The position numbers were made by a program, and so were the translations under genes. 64,000 nt of DNA from Candidatus Methylophosphatis roskildensis (GTDB taxonomy: Bacteria > Pseudomonadota > Gammaproteobacteria > Burkholderiales > Rhodocyclaceae). The notes under the pieces were generated by a model. It saw only the letters and a program-made list of their open reading frames with translations. It did not search any database and was not told the DNA's origin. Within the stretch, counting starts at the first letter, position 1; every line of letters begins with the position of its first letter. This document shows positions 37,765-46,479 of the stretch, piece by piece. The stretch lies in contig JADJEV010000005.1 of assembly GCA_016708905.1 (NCBI GenBank), positions 496,001 to 560,000 of the forward strand, given 5' to 3'.

Positions 37765-37860
37765 AGCCGCATGGAATGGACATCTCCGGCATGCATTGCC
37801 GGCGAACCTTACGGGATGGACTTCTCCGGCGTGTATCGCCGGAGATGCTCATGGATATTG
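37765..37860. repeat. Palindromic repeat with AGCCGCATGGAAT end
   Basis: AGCCGCATGGAAT at 37765-37777 is followed by two imperfect hairpins containing CTCCGGCATGCATTGCCGG and CTCCGGCGTGTATCGCCGGAG. It lies in the 556-base gap 37698-38253, which has no other feature that I can support apart from the flank of the next gene. Confidence 0.75.
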
Positions 37861-38253
37861 GCTCCTGGCGGTGTGGCTTCGAATTGCCCACTGCGCCCTC
37901 CGCAAGGGATGGATGTCCGGCCGTCCCCGAGCCGTCCCCGCCCTCGACGACAGCCCCCGCAACCTCGCCCAAGCGCGCCTCGGATTATGCCGTGATCGGG
38001 GCGATTGCTGTGCCGCATCGCGCACCGGCTTGAAGCGGCAGCCCGCACCCGGTGCACCAATTCGGCAGCGACTTGCACAACCGCGGCACACGGACTGCGT
38101 CGCCCCGCGGGCGAGGCGACGGCCGGCACCGACGCACTCACGCGCAACCGGTCCGGCGCGTGCCGCTTGGTATATTCGGCAGTTCCGACCGATTCGATCC
38201 GCCCACTTGTGCAGCGAGCCGGCAACACGGCAATTCCGCGTTCGAGACAGCCG

Positions 38254-39453
38254 ATGAAACGCATCCGCTACCGACCCCCGCAACGGCATGCAAGCCTGCG
38301 GGCCTGGTTCGCCCGATTGGCGATGCCCTGGCTCGCGCTGGCGCTGCTTCTGCTGCCGGGCGCCGCGTTGGCCGAGGCGCCCGGGAGCGACCTGGCGCCG
38401 GTCGCTCGCGGGACTGCAGCGGCGCCGGCGCTCGAAGTATTCGTGCGCGAAGGCTGCCCGCATTGCGCGCAGGCCGAGCTGTATCTGGCCGATCTCGGAC
38501 GCGAGCTGCCGTCGCTGCGCATCGTCTATCGCCACGTGGATCGGGATGCGGCCGCCCGCGACGATCTGATTCGCGTATCCCGCGCGGCGGGTGCCTGGCC
38601 ACCGGGTGTGCCGACCTTCGTCTTCGATGGCCGCTTGATGGTTGGCTTCGACGATGCCGCCGGCAGCGGGCCGGCTGTGCGCGCGCTGATCGCTGGCGCC
38701 GCAGCACCTGACGAGCAGGTTGAAACGGCGCTGTTCGGCACACTCAGTGCCTCGCGGCTCGGCTTGCCGCTGTTCACGCTGGCGGTCGGTCTACTCGATG
38801 GATTCAACCCGTGTGCGATGTGGGTGCTGTTGTTCCTGCTTTCCCTGCTGGTGCGCCTGAACGATCGCCGCCGCATGGCGCTGGTGGCCGGCACCTTCGT
38901 GCTGGTGAGCGGCGCGGTTTATTACGCCTTCATGGCGGCCTGGCTGAACGTGTTTCGCGCCGTCGGTATGTCGGATCTCGTGCGCATCTCGCTGGCCGCT
39001 GTCGCGCTACTGATCGGCGCGGTCAATGTGAAGGATTTCTTCGCCTGGGGCAGCGGGGTTTCGCTGTCCATTCCGCAGTCGGCCAAACCCGGTCTGTATG
39101 CGCGCATGCGGGCGGTGATGCAGGCCGAGGCCCTGCCGGCCTCGCTCGCTGCGGTGGCCGTGCTGGCGGTGCTGGTGAACTTCATCGAGCTGCTGTGCAC
39201 CGCGGGCCTGCCGGCCATCTACACCGCGGTGCTGACGCAGCAGGCGGTGAGTCCGGCCGCGCACTACGCGTATCTCGGCCTGTACATCGTCGGCTACATC
39301 GCGGACGACACGCTGATGGTTGCCACCGCGGTGATCGCGCTGGGCAGCCGCAAGCTCACCGAGCGAGCTGGTCGCCTGCTCAAACTGATCAGCGGTGCGC
39401 TGATGCTCATGCTCGGTGCAGTGATGCTGCTGCGACCGCAGTGGCTGATGTAG
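38254..39453 (+). CDS. Glutaredoxin-like domain fused to a CcdA/DsbD-like membrane domain
   Basis: A 399-residue protein: signal anchor (about 20-40), a periplasmic thioredoxin-fold domain with REGCPHCAQAE (C68, C71), then six membrane helices (about 172-395) with C187 in GFNPCAMW and C315 in IELLCTAGLP. Paired membrane cysteines are the hallmark of CcdA/DsbD electron carriers that move reducing power across the membrane. The N-terminal redox domain is normally separate, so the chain could carry electrons from the inside straight to its own outside domain. ATG at 38254 fits the signal sequence. Confidence 0.83.
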   Translation: MKRIRYRPPQRHASLRAWFARLAMPWLALALLLLPGAALAEAPGSDLAPVARGTAAAPALEVFVREGCPHCAQAELYLADLGRELPSLRIVYRHVDRDAAARDDLIRVSRAAGAWPPGVPTFVFDGRLMVGFDDAAGSGPAVRALIAGAAAPDEQVETALFGTLSASRLGLPLFTLAVGLLDGFNPCAMWVLLFLLSLLVRLNDRRRMALVAGTFVLVSGAVYYAFMAAWLNVFRAVGMSDLVRISLAAVALLIGAVNVKDFFAWGSGVSLSIPQSAKPGLYARMRAVMQAEALPASLAAVAVLAVLVNFIELLCTAGLPAIYTAVLTQQAVSPAAHYAYLGLYIVGYIADDTLMVATAVIALGSRKLTERAGRLLKLISGALMLMLGAVMLLRPQWLM

Positions 39454-39521
39454 CGCGGGGCGGGCACGGACGCTCCGTGCGACAATTGCCGCTGGCCTGA
39501 CAAGCATCCGAAACGACACTC

Positions 39522-40121
39522 ATGAGCACGAGACGGGTACTCAACGTGGGCGGCAACAGCAAGGCGATTCCGCTGCCGCCGATCTATGACGGCTGGGAGC
39601 ATCTGCTGCTCGACATCGACCCCAGGGGCAAACCGGACGTGGTCTGCGATGCACGCGCGATGACCAGCCTGCCAGCAGCCGCCTACGATGCGGTGTATTG
39701 CTCGCACAACCTCGAGCACTATCACCGCCACGACGTGCCCAAGGTGCTGTCAGGCTTTCGCCACGTGCTGAAACCCGACGGATTCGTCCATCTGCGGGTG
39801 CCCGACATCGGCGCCGTGATGCAGATCGCCGTGCAGAAGAACCTCGACATCGACGACGTGCTCTACCAGTCGCCGGCCGGCCCGATCACGGTGCGCGATG
39901 TGATCTATGGCTGGGGTGTGGAGATCGAGCGCAGCGGCAACGACTTCTTCGCCCACAAGACCGGCTTCACCGCGAAGTCCTTGACCCGGGCGCTGCAGGC
40001 CTGCGGCTTCGCCAACCTGTTCGTCGGCACCGCCAACCTGGAAATCGTCGCCTACGCGTTCACCGGAAAGGCCAGCGAGTACGCGACGGCGCTGCTCAAG
40101 CTGCCGGTCGCCGCGACCTGA
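39522..40121 (+). CDS. Class I SAM-dependent methyltransferase
   Basis: A 199-residue protein starting MSTRRVLNVGGNSKAIPLP, with motif I LNVGGNSK, LLLDIDPRGKPDVVCDAR and the post-motif YDAVYCSHNLEHYHRHDVPK. The type is common in beta- and gammaproteobacteria next to surface polysaccharide or unrelated genes; substrate unknown. It is convergent with algR with 43 bases between the stops. Confidence 0.88.
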   Translation: MSTRRVLNVGGNSKAIPLPPIYDGWEHLLLDIDPRGKPDVVCDARAMTSLPAAAYDAVYCSHNLEHYHRHDVPKVLSGFRHVLKPDGFVHLRVPDIGAVMQIAVQKNLDIDDVLYQSPAGPITVRDVIYGWGVEIERSGNDFFAHKTGFTAKSLTRALQACGFANLFVGTANLEIVAYAFTGKASEYATALLKLPVAAT

Positions 40122-40164
40122 TTGACCGGAGCGAACAATTCCGCTCGACGCTATCGCGACCTGC

Positions 40165-40932
40165 TCACGCGCCAGTCGTCTTATCGACCAGCGCAGCCTT
40201 GACGATGCTCCACTGGCGGCGGCTGACCGGCAGGCGCTCGGCGAGCCCATGCACAACGACCGACCACTGCGCCTCGGCAGCCTCGTCCTGGTTGCGCTCG
40301 AAGCCGGCAATCGCGCTGCGCGCGATCAAGCACGAGCGATGGACGCGCACGAAGAGCCGGGCGAACTCGCTCTCGAGGCGGGTCAGGGATTCGTCGAGCA
40401 CGAATTCGCGCTCGACGGTGCGGGCGGTGACGTATTTGAGCTCGGCTCGCAGGTAAAGCACATCGGCCACCGGCAGGAGCAGGATGCGGCCGCGTTCGCT
40501 GACCGAGAAATGCCGCCGCTCCTCACTGCTCGCCTGCTGCAGCGCGGCCTGCGCAGGCGGGCCAGCCTTGTGTGCCTTTTGCAGCGCCGCCACCAGGCGC
40601 CGTGCGCGCACCGGCTTGACCAGGTAATCGAGCGCGTTGAGTTCGAAGGCCTGCACTGCATACTGATCATAGGCGGTGGTGAAGATCACCGCCGGCGCAG
40701 GCGAGAGCTTGCCGAGATGCCGTGCGAGTTCGATGCCGTCCATCCGCGGCATGCGGATGTCGGCCAGTACCGCATCGGCCGGATGCCGGGCCAGTTCATC
40801 GAGGGCTTCGATCCCGTTGGATGCCTCGCCGACGATCTGGTTGGGACACTCGTTCTGGATGTCGGTCAGCAGCACACGCAGCCGGCTGCGCGCTGGCGCT
40901 TCATCGTCGACGATGAACACGCGCAGGCTCAT
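40165..40932 (-). CDS. algR: LytTR-type response regulator, AlgR-like
   Basis: A 255-residue response regulator: receiver domain (phospho-acceptor D58 in AVLADIRMPRMDG, with VDDE at the start and K in DYLVKPV) and a C-terminal LytTR DNA-binding domain (about 145-250; FVRVHRSCLIARSAI). Its ATG overlaps the kinase stop as ATGA (40929-40932). AlgR-type regulators control exopolysaccharide, motility and related traits. The targets here are unknown. Confidence 0.92.
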   Translation of the reverse strand: MSLRVFIVDDEAPARSRLRVLLTDIQNECPNQIVGEASNGIEALDELARHPADAVLADIRMPRMDGIELARHLGKLSPAPAVIFTTAYDQYAVQAFELNALDYLVKPVRARRLVAALQKAHKAGPPAQAALQQASSEERRHFSVSERGRILLLPVADVLYLRAELKYVTARTVEREFVLDESLTRLESEFARLFVRVHRSCLIARSAIAGFERNQDEAAEAQWSVVVHGLAERLPVSRRQWSIVKAALVDKTTGA

Positions 40933-41951
40933 CCGTTAGCCGCCTCTTTGGCGAGCAAGGTGCGGTAGGGCAGGCGGATGCGCACGCGGTAGAGGCCGTC
41001 GCCGACCAGCGTGTCGAGCCGCGCTTCGAGGTCGTAGAACAGCATCAGGCGCTCGCGGATGTTGTCCATCGCCATGCCGTTGCCGGCTTGCTGGCGCGCA
41101 TCCCGGGGCAGCGGATTGGCGATCTCGATCATGATGTCGCCGCGCTGGCGTGCCATGAAGATGCTGACCTCGCCCGGCTCGGAGGACGGTTCGATGCCGT
41201 GATAGACGGCGTTTTCGAGCAGCGGCTGCAGCATCAGCGGCGGCACCCGGGCGTCCATCGGGCAATCCTTGTTCTTCCAGGTCACCTGCAGGCGCTCGCC
41301 GAGACGCAGGGTTTCGAGGTCGAGGTATTGCCGGCCGAGCTGCACCTCGTCTTCGAGTGTGACCAGATCGCGGTTCTCCTTCATCAGCACGCGGAACAGA
41401 TCCGACAGTTCCTCCAGCGCATGCTCGGCACGTCGCGGGTCGCTGCGCATGATGCCGAGCACCCCGTTGAGCGTGTTGAACAGGAAGTGCGGACGGATCC
41501 GCGCCGACAGCGCCTGCAGGCGTGCTTCGGCCACCGCCGGCGTGGCGAGAATTGCCCGCAGATGAAAGTACAGGAGCACGGCGACCGCCGTCGCGGCCGC
41601 CCAAAACATTGCCCGCGGCAAATCGCCGCCGAGCATCTCGCCCATCAGCAGCACCAGCGCGCCTGTCACGGCGGCGCCAAGCAGCACGACGGCCACCCAG
41701 CCGCGAAAATAGGAAAGCCGCATCAGTTGCGGTTGCAGGACAGACAGCAGGCCGAGCGAGGCGAGCAGCGGCGGTTCGACCCGGCCGGCCATGTTCACGA
41801 TGTCCAGCGGCAGCGCGGCCGCACTGGCATTGCGCAGCAACACGGCGAGCAAGGCCAGCAGGTTGGCCAGTATCAGCGCGCGCAGCATCACGCCGAGATT
41901 GCGAAAATCCGGCAGGGCATGAGAGAGGGGTATTTGCCTTATACTGGCCAT
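40929..41951 (-). CDS. algZ: LytS/AlgZ-type sensor histidine kinase
   Basis: A 340-residue membrane kinase with about four N-terminal transmembrane segments (residues 20-135), the His_kinase motif LSARIRPHFLFNTLNG with H155, and an ATPase domain (LMLQPLLENAVYHGIEP, then a glycine-rich GNGMAMDNIRERL). No periplasmic sensor domain is seen. It is translationally coupled to algR and divergent from argH with 84 bases between. Confidence 0.93.
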   Translation of the reverse strand: MASIRQIPLSHALPDFRNLGVMLRALILANLLALLAVLLRNASAAALPLDIVNMAGRVEPPLLASLGLLSVLQPQLMRLSYFRGWVAVVLLGAAVTGALVLLMGEMLGGDLPRAMFWAAATAVAVLLYFHLRAILATPAVAEARLQALSARIRPHFLFNTLNGVLGIMRSDPRRAEHALEELSDLFRVLMKENRDLVTLEDEVQLGRQYLDLETLRLGERLQVTWKNKDCPMDARVPPLMLQPLLENAVYHGIEPSSEPGEVSIFMARQRGDIMIEIANPLPRDARQQAGNGMAMDNIRERLMLFYDLEARLDTLVGDGLYRVRIRLPYRTLLAKEAANG

Positions 41952-42035
41952 GGCGGTGCGCAGTGACAGTGAAAGCGAAGCTGAGCGGGCTGCAAATACG
42001 GATGCCGTCTCTTATTCTCAAAGCTTGCGCCGATT

Positions 42036-43448
42036 ATGACAGATCCCCCCACGCCGAACGATTCCGGCTCGAAGGCCTGGTCGGGCCGTTTCTCCGAACC
42101 GGTTTCGGAACTGGTCAAGCGCTACACTGCCTCGGTTTCGTTCGACCAGCGCATGGCGCTGCAGGACATCCGTGGCTCGCTGGCGCACGCCAGCATGCTG
42201 GCCAGGCAGGGTATCGTCACGGCGCAGGATCTGGCCGACATCGAGCGCGGCATGGCGCAGATCCGCGGCGAGATCGAGCGTGGCGAATTCGTCTGGCGCG
42301 TCGACGACGAGGATGTGCACCTGAACATCGAGAAGCGCCTGACCGCATTGATCGGCGATGCCGGCAAGCGCCTGCACACCGGACGCTCGCGCAACGACCA
42401 GGTGGCAACCGATATCCGCCTGTGGCTGCGCGATGCGATCGACGAGATCCTCGAACTGATCGCCGGCTTCCAGCGCAATCTGCTCGATCTCGCCGAAGCC
42501 CATTGCGCCACGCCGCTGCCCGGCTTCACGCATCTGCAGGTCGCCCAGCCGGTGACCTTTGGCCACCACCTGCTGGCCTATTACGAGATGACCCGGCGCG
42601 ATGCCTCGCGCTTTGCCGACTGCCGCAGGCGCCTGAACCAATTGCCGCTGGGCGCCGCGGCGCTGGCGGGCACCTCGTTCGCGATCGATCGCGTGTTCGT
42701 CGCACGCGAACTGGGGTTCGACGGCGTCTGCGAGAACTCGCTCGACGCGGTCAGCGATCGCGATTTCGCGATCGAGTTCTGCGCCTGCTGTGCGCTCATC
42801 ATGACGCATCTGTCGCGGCTGTCGGAAGAGCTGATCCTGTGGATGAACCCGGCCGTCGGCTTCATCGATCTGGCGGATCGCTTCTGCACCGGCAGTTCGA
42901 TCATGCCGCAGAAGAAGAATCCCGACGTGCCCGAGCTCGTGCGCGGCAAGACCGGTCGCGTCAATGGCAGCCTGATGGCGCTGCTCACCCTGATGAAGGG
43001 CCAGCCGCTGGCCTACAACAAGGACAACCAGGAAGACAAGGAGCCGCTGTTCGACGCGGCCGACACCCTGCGCGACACCCTGACGATCTACGCCGACATG
43101 ATCACCGGCATCCGCGTCAAACCCGAGGCGATGCGCGCAGCGCTGGCCAAGGGTTACGCGACGGCGACCGACCTGGCCGACTACCTGGTCAGGAAGGGCC
43201 TGCCCTTCCGCGATGCCCATGAGGCCGTGGCACGCGCCGTGCGGGTGGCGGAAACACGCGGCGTCGACCTGGCGGATCTCGCGCTGGTCGAACTGCAGGC
43301 GTTCTCGGCGCTCATCGGCGAGGATGTGTTCGACGTTGTGACGGTGGAAGGCTCGCTGGCGGCGCGCGACCACATCGGCGGCACCGCGCCGGCGCAGGTG
43401 CGCGCGGCAATCGCGCGTGCCCGGGATGTGCTGGAGAAGCGGGAATGA
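42036..43448 (+). CDS. argH: Argininosuccinate lyase
   Basis: The final step of arginine synthesis: argininosuccinate to arginine and fumarate. 470 residues, family length. Signature GSSIMPQKKNPD at 286-297, HTGRSRNDQVATDIRLW and GFTHLQVAQPVTFGHHL are all intact. The algZ/argH arrangement is conserved in many betaproteobacteria and pseudomonads. A purine/pyrimidine hairpin lies downstream. Confidence 0.97.
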   Translation: MTDPPTPNDSGSKAWSGRFSEPVSELVKRYTASVSFDQRMALQDIRGSLAHASMLARQGIVTAQDLADIERGMAQIRGEIERGEFVWRVDDEDVHLNIEKRLTALIGDAGKRLHTGRSRNDQVATDIRLWLRDAIDEILELIAGFQRNLLDLAEAHCATPLPGFTHLQVAQPVTFGHHLLAYYEMTRRDASRFADCRRRLNQLPLGAAALAGTSFAIDRVFVARELGFDGVCENSLDAVSDRDFAIEFCACCALIMTHLSRLSEELILWMNPAVGFIDLADRFCTGSSIMPQKKNPDVPELVRGKTGRVNGSLMALLTLMKGQPLAYNKDNQEDKEPLFDAADTLRDTLTIYADMITGIRVKPEAMRAALAKGYATATDLADYLVRKGLPFRDAHEAVARAVRVAETRGVDLADLALVELQAFSALIGEDVFDVVTVEGSLAARDHIGGTAPAQVRAAIARARDVLEKRE

Positions 43449-43471
43449 CTGCTTGTCTGATCGCCACCGCA

Positions 43472-43494
43472 TTCCCTTCCCCTTGGGAAGGGAA
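43472..43494 (+). terminator. Possible hairpin terminator after argH
   Basis: TTCCCTTCC (43472-43480) pairs perfectly with 43486-43494 around a 5-base loop, 23 bases after the argH stop. No T-run, so weak as a terminator. Confidence 0.35.
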
Positions 43495-43528
43495 CGGGAA
43501 CGAGACGAGCGCTGCGCGCTGAGAGTCG

Positions 43529-44818
43529 ATGGAACGTATCGGCAAATACGAGATACGCGAACGCCTGGGCGAAGGCATGACCAGCATCGTCTACCTCGCC
43601 CACGACAGCTTCGCCAACCGCGATGTCGCGCTGAAGAAACTCTACAGCGAAGCCCTGAACGATCCGACGCGCGGCCAGATCTATCGCCGCCTGATGGTCA
43701 CGGAGGCCTCGCTGGCGGGCCGGCTCAATCATCCGCATATCGTGCAGATCTACGACGCCGTGCTGGCCGACGACGAATCCTACATCGTCATGGAGTACGT
43801 TGCCGGCGGCACGCTGGAACCCTTCTGCCAGCCCGACAACCTGCTGCCCTACGACCGTCTGGTGGAGATCATCTTCAAGTGTACGCGGGCGCTCGACTAT
43901 GCCTACCACGAAGGCATCACCCATCGCGACATCAAGCCGGCAAACATCCTGCTCGCCAATCGCGACAACCTCGGCGGCGACATCAAGATTTCCGATTTCG
44001 GCGCCGCACTGCTGGCCACCGAGACCGACAGAACCCAGGTCTCGGGCGTTGGCTCGCCCGCCTACATGTCGCCGCAGCAGGTACGCGAACTGCCGCTGGA
44101 TCACCGCACCGACATCTACTCGCTCGGTGTCGTGATGTATCAACTGCTCAGCGGGCGGCTGCCGTTTCACGCCAGCAACAACTACAGCATGATCTACCAG
44201 ATCACGACGCTCGAAGCCTTGCCGCCGTCGACCTACCGGCCCGACGTGCCGCCAGCCCTGGAGGCCATCGTCGCCCGCGCGATGGCCAAGGAACTCGACG
44301 TACGTTACCCCGACTGGGAAGCCTTCTCGCAGGATCTGATGAGCGCTTTTCGCAGCGCGCAGCAAAGTGGGCGGCACCAGGCGTTCGCCGACAGCGAAAA
44401 GTTCGAAACCCTGCGCGCGCTGTCGTTCTTCGGCGAATTCAGCGACGTCCAGTTGTGGGAAGTGGTGCGCTTCTCCGACTGGAACCAGGTGATGCCGGGT
44501 GCCGTCGTCATGCACGACGGCGACCCCGGCAGGAACTTCTGCTTCCTCGCCAGCGGTGCGGTGGAGATCTGCAAGAACGGCCGCAGGCTGGTGACCCTGC
44601 GCCCCGGCGAGTGTTTTGGCGAGATGGCGGTCATTCATGCCAAGCCGGCAAGTCGCGCGGCAGATGTCATTGCGCTGACCGACGCGCGAATCATCTCGAT
44701 CCGCGGCGATGCGCTGATGCGTGCGTCCGAGGGCTGCCAGATGCGTTTCTATCGCGCGTTCCTCGAGGTTCTGGCCGACCGGCTCTCCGCGGCAAACATG
44801 CAGTTGGCCCGGGTGTAA
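43529..44818 (+). CDS. Ser/Thr protein kinase fused to a cyclic-nucleotide-binding domain
   Basis: A 429-residue protein. Kinase domain at 7-275: loop LGEGMTSIVYLA, K36 in VALKKLY, HRDIKPANI (D134), DFG at 156-158 and SPAYMSPQQVR in the activation segment. Residues about 295-425 are a cNMP-binding domain with FLASGAVEICKNGRRLVTLR and PGECFGEMAVIHAKPASRAA. No membrane segment, so soluble. Direct control of a Hanks-type kinase by a cNMP domain in the same chain recalls cGMP-dependent kinase in reverse order. It starts 80 bases after argH. Confidence 0.92.
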   Translation: MERIGKYEIRERLGEGMTSIVYLAHDSFANRDVALKKLYSEALNDPTRGQIYRRLMVTEASLAGRLNHPHIVQIYDAVLADDESYIVMEYVAGGTLEPFCQPDNLLPYDRLVEIIFKCTRALDYAYHEGITHRDIKPANILLANRDNLGGDIKISDFGAALLATETDRTQVSGVGSPAYMSPQQVRELPLDHRTDIYSLGVVMYQLLSGRLPFHASNNYSMIYQITTLEALPPSTYRPDVPPALEAIVARAMAKELDVRYPDWEAFSQDLMSAFRSAQQSGRHQAFADSEKFETLRALSFFGEFSDVQLWEVVRFSDWNQVMPGAVVMHDGDPGRNFCFLASGAVEICKNGRRLVTLRPGECFGEMAVIHAKPASRAADVIALTDARIISIRGDALMRASEGCQMRFYRAFLEVLADRLSAANMQLARV

Positions 44819-44901
44819 CGTGAACTGTCCCCGCGCTCACTTGGTTTGCTGCTCCCCGGGCGGGCGCTCGGTGCCCTTGGGATGGCCCGGCGGGCACTGA
44901 G

Positions 44902-45798
44902 ATGCCGCCGATCGATGCGCTGCGCGACGAGCTGGACGAGGCGATTTCGCGCTCGACCGGATCGCCGTTTCGCAGCACCGGCCAGACCGGCCAGGGCGGT
45001 GGCTCGATCTCGCAATCACTGGTCATCGAGGATGGACGGCGGCGTTTCTTCGTCAAGCTGAACAGCACAGCGCTGAACGGCATGTTCGTCGGCGAAGCCG
45101 ACGGCCTGGCCGCGCTCCGGCGCTGTCCGGCGATTCGCGTTCCACAGGTGATCGCTCAGGGAACCGCCGCCGGCCGCAGCTTTCTGGTTCTCGAGCATCT
45201 GGTTCTGCGTCCACTTCACCATCGCCAGGCCGGCAGCGAAGCCGGGCGCGCACTCGCCGAACTACACCGCATCGAAGGCGCCCAGTACGGCTGGCCGAGC
45301 GACAACTATATCGGCAGCAACCCGCAGAGCAATGCCGTGCATGTCACCTGGCCGTTCTTCTTCGCGCAGCGGCGACTATTGCCGCAATTGTCGATGACCA
45401 GACAGCGCAGCGATTGCAAGCGGCTGATCGAACGCGGCGAGACGCTCGCCGAGCGCCTGGCCGCGCTGTTCGTCGATTACCGACCGCCGGCCAGCCTGCT
45501 GCACGGCGACCTCTGGAGCGGCAATGCAGCGATCGACGAACACGGAAAGCTGGCGCTGTTCGATCCGGCAGTCTACTTCGGCGATCGCGAAGCCGACCTG
45601 GCGATGAGCGAGCTGTTCGGCGGTTTTCCCGAGAGCTTCTATCTCGCCTACCGCGAAGCGTGGCCGCTGGCGCACGGCTACGAGCAGCGCAAGACCCTCT
45701 ACAACCTGTATCACGTGCTTAACCACCTGAATCTGTTCGGCGGCGGCTACCTGCGCCAGGCCGAGCGGATGATCGATTCGCTGCTCGCCGAGTTGTAG
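44902..45798 (+). CDS. Fructosamine/ketosamine-3-kinase family protein
   Basis: A 298-residue aminoglycoside-phosphotransferase-fold kinase of the fructosamine-kinase family, which removes sugar adducts from proteins. Signature LLHGDLWSGNAAID, LALFDPAVYFGDREADLAM, and NYIGSNPQSN. The ATG at 44902 is behind a weak GAG. It starts 83 bases after the Ser/Thr kinase gene and ends before a bidirectional terminator. Confidence 0.9.
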   Translation: MPPIDALRDELDEAISRSTGSPFRSTGQTGQGGGSISQSLVIEDGRRRFFVKLNSTALNGMFVGEADGLAALRRCPAIRVPQVIAQGTAAGRSFLVLEHLVLRPLHHRQAGSEAGRALAELHRIEGAQYGWPSDNYIGSNPQSNAVHVTWPFFFAQRRLLPQLSMTRQRSDCKRLIERGETLAERLAALFVDYRPPASLLHGDLWSGNAAIDEHGKLALFDPAVYFGDREADLAMSELFGGFPESFYLAYREAWPLAHGYEQRKTLYNLYHVLNHLNLFGGGYLRQAERMIDSLLAEL

Positions 45799-45810
45799 AC
45801 GGTGCACACG

Positions 45811-45838
45811 AAAACGGGCGGCCCGCAGGCCGCCCGTT
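45811..45838. terminator. Bidirectional terminator between the ketosamine kinase gene and grxD
   Basis: An 11-bp stem AACGGGCGGCC (45813-45823) pairs with 45828-45838 around a 4-base loop. On the minus strand it is followed by TTTT-like bases, so it acts best for grxD. Confidence 0.8.
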
Positions 45839-45857
45839 GCGCAGAGTGCTCTGACCC

Positions 45858-46178
45858 TCAGTTGATCGGCACGCCCTTCAGCGTCTTCTGCAACTCGCCG
45901 CTCTGATACATCTCGCGCATGATGTCGCAGCCGCCGACGAACTCGCCACTGACATAGAGCTGCGGAATCGTCGGCCAGTTGGCGTACTGCTTGATGCCAT
46001 CACGCACTTCCAGATCCTCGAGCACGTTGATCGAGGCGAAGTTGCTGACGCCGCAGGCCTTGAGTATCTGGACTGCAGTGGCGGAGAAACCACACTGGGG
46101 GAACTGCGGTGTCCCCTTCATGTACAGCACGACCGGGTTGCCGGTCACAGTCTCACGAATACGATCTTCAACGCTCAT
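45858..46178 (-). CDS. grxD: Monothiol glutaredoxin Grx4
   Basis: A 106-residue monothiol glutaredoxin with QCGFS (Cys29) and WPTIPQLYVSGEFVGGCD. Grx4-type proteins carry and transfer Fe-S clusters. The ATG at 46178 has GAGGGC upstream; an upstream in-frame start at 46205 lacks a good site. In many relatives grxD follows prmC; here it stands alone about 10 kb from prmC. Confidence 0.95.
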   Translation of the reverse strand: MSVEDRIRETVTGNPVVLYMKGTPQFPQCGFSATAVQILKACGVSNFASINVLEDLEVRDGIKQYANWPTIPQLYVSGEFVGGCDIMREMYQSGELQKTLKGVPIN

Positions 46179-46344
46179 TTCGCCCTCAAGAAAATAGTTG
46201 ATCAATTACGTCGACTATATTAGGTCCGCGCCGGCAACAATGTCAATTGCGGCTCGCCAGCAGCAGGATCCGCGGGGTCGCAAGTCGACGATGGCCGCGC
46301 CGGAAGCCGCATCCACAGGCATTCTACGACATTTGATGCCCAGG

Positions 46345-46403
46345 AGCCGCATGGATAATGACTCACAGCCTGGCATGCCCCGAGAGTGCCTATCCATGCG
46401 GCT
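46345..46403. repeat. Palindromic repeat with AGCCGCATGGATA ends
   Basis: AGCCGCATGGATA at 46345-46357 pairs with its exact complement at 46391-46403. It is a full palindromic form of the end motif seen at 8033, 20145 and 37765. It lies in the gap 46179-46479, otherwise empty. Confidence 0.8.
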
Positions 46404-46479
46404 TCCAGCCAGACGCCGAGAAAACGAGTGTGCTCCTGCTGAGCCGGCTGCGGGGTGCGGCTCGGCCTGTCAGGCCTTG

